Below the pieces are notes generated by a model that worked only from the letters and a program-made list of their open reading frames with translations, was not told the origin of the DNA and did no database searches. From Aselliscus stoliczkanus (taxonomy: Eukaryota; Chordata; Mammalia; Chiroptera; Hipposideridae), in NCBI GenBank assembly GCA_033961575.1, contig CM066729.1, positions 95,793,001 to 95,857,000 of the forward strand: a DNA stretch of 64,000 nucleotides, in the 5' to 3' direction. Both the position numbers and the translations under genes were made by a program. The first letter of the stretch is position 1, and the number at the start of each line of letters is the position of its first letter. Positions 57,971 through 64,000 of this stretch are shown here, piece by piece.

Positions 57971-58847
57971 CAGTCACACACCTCTTGATAATGTGGATAC
58001 ATCCTACAAAATGCATCCTTTGGTGATTTTGTCACTGTGTGAACATATAAAGTGCACTTACACAAACCTAGGTAGTATAGCCCACTACTGTTACTTTGAT
58101 GTAACCTGCAGCCCAGTAGGTTGTTTTCACCAGCATCACCAGAAATACCTGAGTAATTGCAGTAAAAGCCCTGGCAGTTGTCTTTTCTTTTTGTAATGTA
58201 AGCTCCTGATGTAAGCTTCTATTGCCAAGGCATTGATTTCAAAGCTGGCTATCTCAAAGGCATTGCAGCTACAGACTAGATAAAAAGCCAGGCAACCTTC
58301 TCTCACCGAGGTCCCTTGGTTTTAGAGATCTTGACTGATTTCAATAACTGACAACTTGGGCAACTCCCCCCACCCCTTCCAATGCTTTAATTCCACTCGG
58401 CGTTTTAAATTCACGACCAAGAGTGAGCCTGGGAAACCCCAGGCTCCACCCGCCACCACAATAGAAGCAGAAGAGCTCTAGGCCCCAGGCCCCAAGTGTT
58501 CTTTCTACCTGAGACCTGGCTGTGTTCCCCCAGCATGCCTTGTGAGCTTCAGGGCCTGTAAGTAATAAACTCTTTTTTTCCTTCAAATTTCCTAATAGTT
58601 ACTAGTGAAGGGCATCTTGCAACCATAAACAAACCACGGGGGTAGGTTCACCTGGGCCCTGGTGAGTACTCCCCAGCAATTTTTATCTCGTAGCAGTGCT
58701 ATCAATAGCCTGAGATGGGCATAAAACATAATGTGTTGTGCTATGATGTTACCATGGCTACTGTGTCACTAGGTGATAGGAAATTTTTGGCTCCAATGTA
58801 ATCTCATGAGACCACCATCTTATGTGGTCATTCAACCTATGACTATA
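57971..58847. mobile_element. Old DNA transposon (Tigger-like) split by an LTR-like insertion
   Basis: The left part (57971-about 58170) starts CAGTCACACACCTCTTGATAATG and has ACACAAACCTAGGTAGTATAGCC, ACTTTGATGTAACCTGCAGCC and CCAGCATCACCAGAAATACC. The right part (about 58718-58847) has GTGCTATGATGTTACCATGG, TGTCACTAGGTGATAGG, ATGAGACCACCATCTTATG and a CTATGACTATAG end. In the family consensus I remember, these two parts are adjacent. The insert lies between them. Confidence 0.7.
58180..58717 (+). mobile_element. Solo LTR-like insert (ERV type) inside the DNA transposon
   Basis: GC-rich, with TAAAAAGCC (TATA-like) at about 58280, a downstream CCTGTAAGTAATAAACTC polyadenylation signal at about 58555-58572, a T-rich run and a U5-like end CTCCCCAGCA near 58676. 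No internal retroviral region is present. Edges are uncertain within about 20 bp. The 58341-58586 reverse frame is not a gene. Confidence 0.6.
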
Positions 58848-60120
58848 GTGGGAATTATGGTTTGTGGGAGAAATTTGGTTGAGGGGACTTCTTAGAGCTT
58901 TTTCTGATGGTACTTCTTAACCACTAATTGTTCTACCTTTCCTCCCAGCTAAATAAGACCAAAACCTTGCCTTTTAATGTGTATGTCATAATAAATAGAA
59001 CATGTTTCTGACTGAACTTTGGCACAGAAATTGCCATCAATCACCTGTATTGGGGAGTTTTGAACATATTTCACTGATGTCAAGATTGTAGAACAACATG
59101 AAAAAATAATCTGACATCATAAGAGGTTACATGTATAGAATCTTAAAAATAGCTATTTTCATTTAGTACCTATGAATGAGCATTATGCAATACATAGCCA
59201 TCAGAGGCTTAATTAATAGCCTCAGAATGGAGACAAAAGACAAAATGTGAATGCTGTTGATGCATAAGTCTGCTGTCATTACCAATTATGTGGTCTTTTG
59301 ATTGATCTTTATACTTTCTCACTCTGTCTTCAGTATCTTTACTGTAGTGTGATGTTTCCTGATAAGAAAACTTGTAAGATAAAAGTAGCTTACTAAATTT
59401 CATTGCTCTTTAGATGTGGTGTTACAATAAAATGAGAAAATCACTTTTTTCATAAATTATTCTAACCACTGCCATTTCTAGGGTAACATCTTTATGGATT
59501 CACAAGGGAATTTACTACAGTTTCGTAAGCCTAATTTTAAGAAGTCAAAAATAAAAATGTAAAATAAATACTGTATTTATTATGCAGTTATGTTTTTATT
59601 AGCATTCAAAAGAAATGACAAACCAAATATTTTAGAGTAGTGTGCTATTTCAATGTGTGCAACTGGAGGTGTGAATTATTTTTTATAACTGTTCTTAAAG
59701 ATGTAGTAATATAAATTAATGCCTTTTGGCACAAAAATAGGACAAAAAAATGTGTTGTTTATGAATATAATGTAACAGTATATGAGTGTATAAAAAAAGC
59801 TGGAGTCTAAAAAAGGAGAGGGTACAACATGGAAAAGTCTAAATTTCTTTAGAATCAAAAGAAAGACACACAGAGAGAAGAATAAAAGAAAACTCGAAAG
59901 ATGACAAGACGATGAGGTTGTCTTTGGTCTGTTAAGAACAGGAAGTAAAGAATTCACAGTGGTAGGATGGCTGAATTAACTAGATAGGGAGCCTTATAAT
60001 TTACATTGAAGTTGCTAGTTTTTCTGTGATATAATTACTTCCTACACTTCAGTGAAGTCTGTTATATACACAGAGACCTTGAGAGTGTGAGTGTATGCAT
60101 GTGAGTTTGTTTTAGCTAAT
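58848..60120. other. AT-rich unique DNA
   Basis: Two reverse frames (59209-59403 and 59676-59957) show no domain. Nothing named. Confidence 0.5.
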
Positions 60121-60123
60121 ATA

Positions 60124-60204
60124 TTGGGTTGTCGGAGAAGTCATGATGTATTTTTTCTATGTTTTTCATTGCAAAAATGCGTCATGACTTTTCGGACAAC
60201 CCAA
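60124..60204. mobile_element. Mariner-type MITE, 81 bp palindrome
   Basis: Left arm TTGGGTTGTCGGAGAAGTCA and right arm (reverse complement) TTGGGTTGTCCGAAAAGTCA match over about 37 bases with few differences. TA target duplications lie at 60122-60123 and 60205-60206. The centre TTTTTCTATGTTTTTCATTG is short, so the arms could pair into a hairpin. Length and plan match MADE1-type mariner MITEs, but the terminal sequence TTGGGTTGTC differs from MADE1. Confidence 0.9.
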
Positions 60205-60331
60205 TATCTATGTGGAAATGTTTGTATATGTATTAAATAAATAGATTACAGGATTCCTTTGCTTCTACCCATCAAGAAGAAAAAAAGAAAATGATTAATA
60301 CATTGAAGTAAATTAAAAGAAGGATGAACCT
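60205..60331. other. Unique spacer
   Basis: Nothing recognised. Confidence 0.5.
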
Positions 60332-60746
60332 GGGCCAGCCGAGTGGCACATTGGTTAAAAGCTGGTTTTGGGATGCCAGCGGCCCCGGTTCGGATCCCAC
60401 ATATGAGGGCCAGTGACACTGCTCTCTACAGCTAACAGCTCCACCTGGAGCTGGGCTGTGCGAGCCCCAGTGATGGTGTGGGCTGCAACCCTGGCTGCAG
60501 TGGACTGCCATAGGCTACAGTGAATGGCCGGCAGCCAGCGTGAGCTGCCAATAGCTGCGGTGAGCGATCATCCAGAGGCCAGAGACTGATCTACCTCATC
60601 CAGGAAGAGCGCAATGATAATACCAACACGGACCAGTGAAGCAACATCCTCTGCAACTAGACTGAAGAAAAAAAGACAGCAACTTGTCTGTTCTCCTTCC
60701 CCGACTCCCCAACGCTGTTCCCCTCCCCCAACCCCCCCCCCCAAAA
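60332..60746 (+). mobile_element. tRNA-SINE type A-long, full length
   Basis: GGGCCAGCCGAGTGGCACATTGG head, GGTTCGGATCCCAC, ACTGCTCTCTACAGC junction to the long tail, GCAACTAGACTGAAGAAAAA, CCCCTTCCC-like and C-run end. Direct repeats AAAAGAAGGATGAAC at 60315-60329 and 60747-60761. The 60272-60511 reverse frame is this SINE. Confidence 0.95.
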
Positions 60747-60761
60747 AAAAGAAGGATGAAC

Positions 60762-61391
60762 TTAAAGGTCATCTCTGAGCTTTGAGGTTACCATGTGACA
60801 TAAAACCCTTAGATTTTGCAGAGATATTAGGAGCTATATGAGTATTCACAAGCAAGAAAATGGATACTTCAGCCAATTTTCTTAAGATCTTAATGGAAAC
60901 AGTAGCCTCAATTTACATAATTGACTAACTCCTTCAGCAATCTGCTTGCTTTTCTTTGTTTTTCTCTTCATGGTTTACTGATGTTGAATCTCTTAAAACT
61001 ATCAAAGAATGCTTAGACATGTAAATAAATGATAACACTTTTTATATATGAAAATAAAATTGTCTACTAAAGCAATTTCATCTGACTATCCTTTGAAGTA
61101 GTACTCTAGACCCTTGTAAGTTCAAGGTTTCTTAAGATGCTATAACAAATAAACTCAAGATCTCTGTCATTAATACAATAGAAGTTTATTTTTTACTTAT
61201 ATATGGTCCCATCACTGTGTAGATGATGAGTATGATAATAGTGATCATGGTGGTATATTGTTTCACAAGGTCATTCATAATCCCGGGCTTATGGAGCCTT
61301 TGCCATTTTTAGCATTTGACTCTAAAATTAATCAGTATCCATCCAGGAGAAGTAGGAAGAACAGAATCATTAGTGAAAGTTTTTTATAGAC
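60762..61391. other. AT-rich unique DNA
   Basis: Nothing recognised. Confidence 0.5.
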
Positions 61392-61731
61392 CAAGGGCCG
61401 GCAAACTGCGACTTGTGAGCCACATGCACCTCTTTGTTTACTTACATGTTGCTCTGAAGTAAAATTGAAAATGAAAGTAAAACTAGCATAGTTTCATTTA
61501 ACATTTTTAAAGGATATTATTCACATAATGGTGATTTCATTTGTTTTAGATTTTTCTTTTTTTTTTTTTGAGGGCAGTGTCACTGGCCCTCATATATGGT
61601 ACCTGAACCAGGGCCGCTGTTCCCAAGCCAGCGCTTAACCACCGCGCCACTCAGCCGGCCCATCAAATAATTTTTAAATTGTTGTGAGGGACTGGATTGA
61701 CTCCTCTGTTTCAAAAGTTTGCTGACCCCTG
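61392..61731. mobile_element. Non-autonomous hAT element split by a SINE
   Basis: Left end CAAGGGCCGGCAAACTGCG and right end (reverse complement) CAGGGGTCAGCAAACTTTTG are inverted repeats of the hAT-Charlie type; the interior AGCCACATGCACCTCTTTG is characteristic. Flanking octamers TTATAGAC and GGCTAGAC agree in their last five bases. A type A SINE sits at 61553-61661. Confidence 0.8.
61553..61661 (-). mobile_element. tRNA-SINE type A, antisense, in the hAT element
   Basis: T-tail, GAGGGCAGTGTCACTGGCCC, GTACCTGAACCAGGGCCGC and head complement CACTCAGCCGGCCC. No clear direct repeat was found. Confidence 0.92.
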
Positions 61732-61742
61732 GGCTAGACCTA

Positions 61743-62248
61743 TACAATATTAGCACCTTATCAGATAGATAATTTGCAAATATGTTTTAAGACTAATTTA
61801 ATTTAAATTTTTTCTGGGAATTTTATGGTTTCAGGTTTTTTGTTCAAGTCTTTAATATATTCTGAGTTAATTTTTATGTATAGTATAAGATATTGGTTCA
61901 GTTTCATGTTTTTTTGCATGTGGCTGTCCAGTTTTCCCAACACCATTTATTGAAGAGACTGTCCTTTCCCCGATTATGTATTCTTGGTTCTTTTGTCATA
62001 AATAAATTGACCATGTGTTCCTTTGTGGGTTTATCTCTGGGCTTTCTATTCTGTTCCATTGATCCAGTATATGTTTTGATGCCAACTCCATACTGTTTTG
62101 ATTACTATAACTTTGAAGTATAATATGAAGCTGGAAAAAGTGATCCCTCCAGCTTTGTACTTCTTTAAGACTGCTTGGGTTATCTGAGGTCTTTTGGGGT
62201 TCTACAACAATTTTAGGATTGTCCTATTTTTGTGAAAAATATCGCTGG
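61743..62248 (-). mobile_element. L1 ORF2 fragment, antisense
   Basis: ACCTTATCAGATAGATAATTTGC, GGAATTTTATGGTTTCAGG, GTTTTCCCAACACCATTTATTG, GGGTTTATCTCTGGGC, TACTGTTTTGATTACTATAAC and CCTCCAGCTTTGTACTTC are well known antisense L1 ORF2 phrases. It is truncated at both ends. The overlapping forward frame 61893-62123 is not a gene. Confidence 0.88.
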
Positions 62249-64000
62249 ACTCAACATTTATATAAAATGAGATATTTATCTTAATATACAGAAGGTACCA
62301 AATAATATGTATACACATTCTAAGAAAGGAGAAAACTATATTAAAATAGTAATACTCAATATATACCAATAACAAAAGATGAATACAAGTCATGTATATA
62401 TTTTTATTTTGGCATCCCAGGTATTTTAATTGGAATGGCTATATTTATCTTAAAAATATTGCTTTAATTGGATTGGGAGGAGAGCTAGGAATACATTAAT
62501 AAGATGATGCTATATGAAAATGAAGGAGTATGATCAACTCACTGGTATTGTATTATACCCTTACATTTTAAAATTGAATTTAAAATTAAACCATAAAATG
62601 GAAGTAGATGATCATGTCTAGGAAATGAGGCAAGTAGAAATAAATTGGAGAAAATTGTTACTATTATATGTGTTTTAAATTCCATTTGCTAATATCAAAA
62701 AAAAAAAAAATAAGAAAGAAAAAGGTGAGCATGAGGTTTTTATGTCCATCCAAAGGTACATTAGTGAAATGGAATTAAGAAATTGAGAAAAAATAACTTA
62801 AGTGGAAGTTTTCTGAGCAGTGGAGCATTTTGTAAACACCACGTAGTTCAGACATTTCCCCCAAATATTGTTAATTTTTATGCTTTCCAAATTAAGTATT
62901 AACCTCTTTGTAGGTCACAATTTGTCATAAATTGGTCTAAAATGTATATTCTCAAAATACAAAATTAGTAGATTTATTATGAATGAGATGAGTATTAATG
63001 GCATGTATTGATTGTACAGTATACTCTTAAAAGAAATGTCAATATGCTCAGGATTGCAGAAACCTATATTTCTAGAATGTTAGTAACTAAGAGGAGTTAG
63101 GATTAGAATAGTGTGTGGATACACATAAAATTCAGATGTAACAAAAGAAACAAGTTTATCTTTTTTGTTGTTCTGTTGCTGGTGATGGTATTGTTATTAT
63201 TATTAATACAAGAATAATATGTAAAAAGAGCATACTTGATGTTTTTGCTATTGTTTTATTGAATGATTTTAAAGAGCCTTATATCTGCATGTCAGTGGAG
63301 GATATACAGTATATCTACATAGTGATGCTACTGATTTTTTAACAAACATTCTAAAATTCAAATACTCAAATGACTGTGTCTTCTAAAAATGCACTCAGAT
63401 GATGTTGCTATTTCCAGAGAAGTATTTTTTGAATTGCCTTCCAAATCTCTTACTCATTCTTTTGAACAGACTAAATGGTGATAAATAATTATGACTTGAG
63501 GGTAGATTTTAAATTAGGTAAAAACAGATGTCATTTTAAACATAGAGAATAAGATGGGTTACCAAATTGGACAGTGTAATTTGTGGTCAAAAAATAAGAT
63601 GTTAATACATAGTTATGAGACTTCTTTTCTTCATTTGCTTTATAAATCAGTTCCAAAAGTAGATATTATAAAGGAGAGTTCCATATATGGCAGCATAACT
63701 AGCGTAAAATACTTGGCCTCCCAAGGCAGTCATTTGAAAGGACAAGGCTCATTGGCTGTGTCAGATCTGCTCTTGGAATTCAAATGTTCTCACCTAGAAC
63801 CTGAATATGAGTAGATAGATACCTTGCACAAATGAGAATACAAATTTCATTTTTTCTTTAAGGAGATGCTTTTTTTTAGACTGACCTTGGGATGAGCTAG
63901 GTTTATAAGAGTAAAATAATAATAATAATAAAAGAATAAATAAATAAAAGACATAACTGTTTAATGGTTTATGTTATATAAATAGTGAACATAGATATTT
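62249..64000. other. AT-rich unique DNA to the window end
   Basis: A-run at 62697-62711; (AAT)n at 63917-63931. The 63554-63814 forward frame has no domain. No gene. Confidence 0.5.

Overview
This is nuclear DNA of a placental mammal, and I find no intact protein-coding gene in it. The best fit is a bat. The window carries about 20 copies of young tRNA-derived SINEs whose heads read GGGCCGGCCGAGTGGC and whose long forms end in the 3' module of VES-type bat SINEs. It also carries short mariner-like palindromic MITEs, and recent DNA-transposon activity is a known bat trait. These sit on standard placental repeats: L1, MaLR and ERVL LTRs, MER5/MER20-like hAT elements, Tigger-like elements and MIR. 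A rhinolophoid bat is my guess. No database search was possible.

Layout. 1-8 kb: two ERVL-type (MLT2-like) LTRs in opposite orientation, a TA-rich minisatellite, MER20/MER5-like hAT relics, and a Tigger-like element split by a SINE. 8.8-20.1 kb: full-length and short SINEs, an ERV LTR at 11.56-12.16 kb, MIR and MER5 relics, and a three-SINE cluster with one SINE inside another at 19.7-20.1 kb. 20.4-31.0 kb: a MaLR LTR with a SINE inside, then a nearly full-length minus-strand L1 (20.85-27.75 kb) carrying its own SINE and MITE, then a second, 5'-truncated minus-strand L1 (28.03-31.02 kb). 31-38 kb: mostly AT-rich unique DNA, with a repeat-poor mixed-composition stretch at 36.72-37.50 kb. 38-49.9 kb: SINEs, L1 3' ends, two like-oriented MLT1-type LTRs flanking a gag-like scrap and a twin-primed (inverted) L1, and a VES-like long SINE. 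50-64 kb: unique AT-rich DNA, a GGAA microsatellite, an L1 fragment with a CTTT tract and a SINE, a DNA transposon split by a solo-LTR-like sequence, an 81-bp mariner-type MITE, a long SINE, a hAT element split by a SINE, and a last L1 fragment.

Open frames longer than 60 codons fall into L1 relics, SINEs, LTRs, microsatellites or chance AT-rich frames. The window reads as a gene desert or a large intron. The most interesting content is repeat biology: the 60-bp monomers in the L1 5' UTR, the modular SINE families with a retained tRNA-like anticodon arm, the MITE pair, and the datable nested insertions. I did not find a novel functional system.
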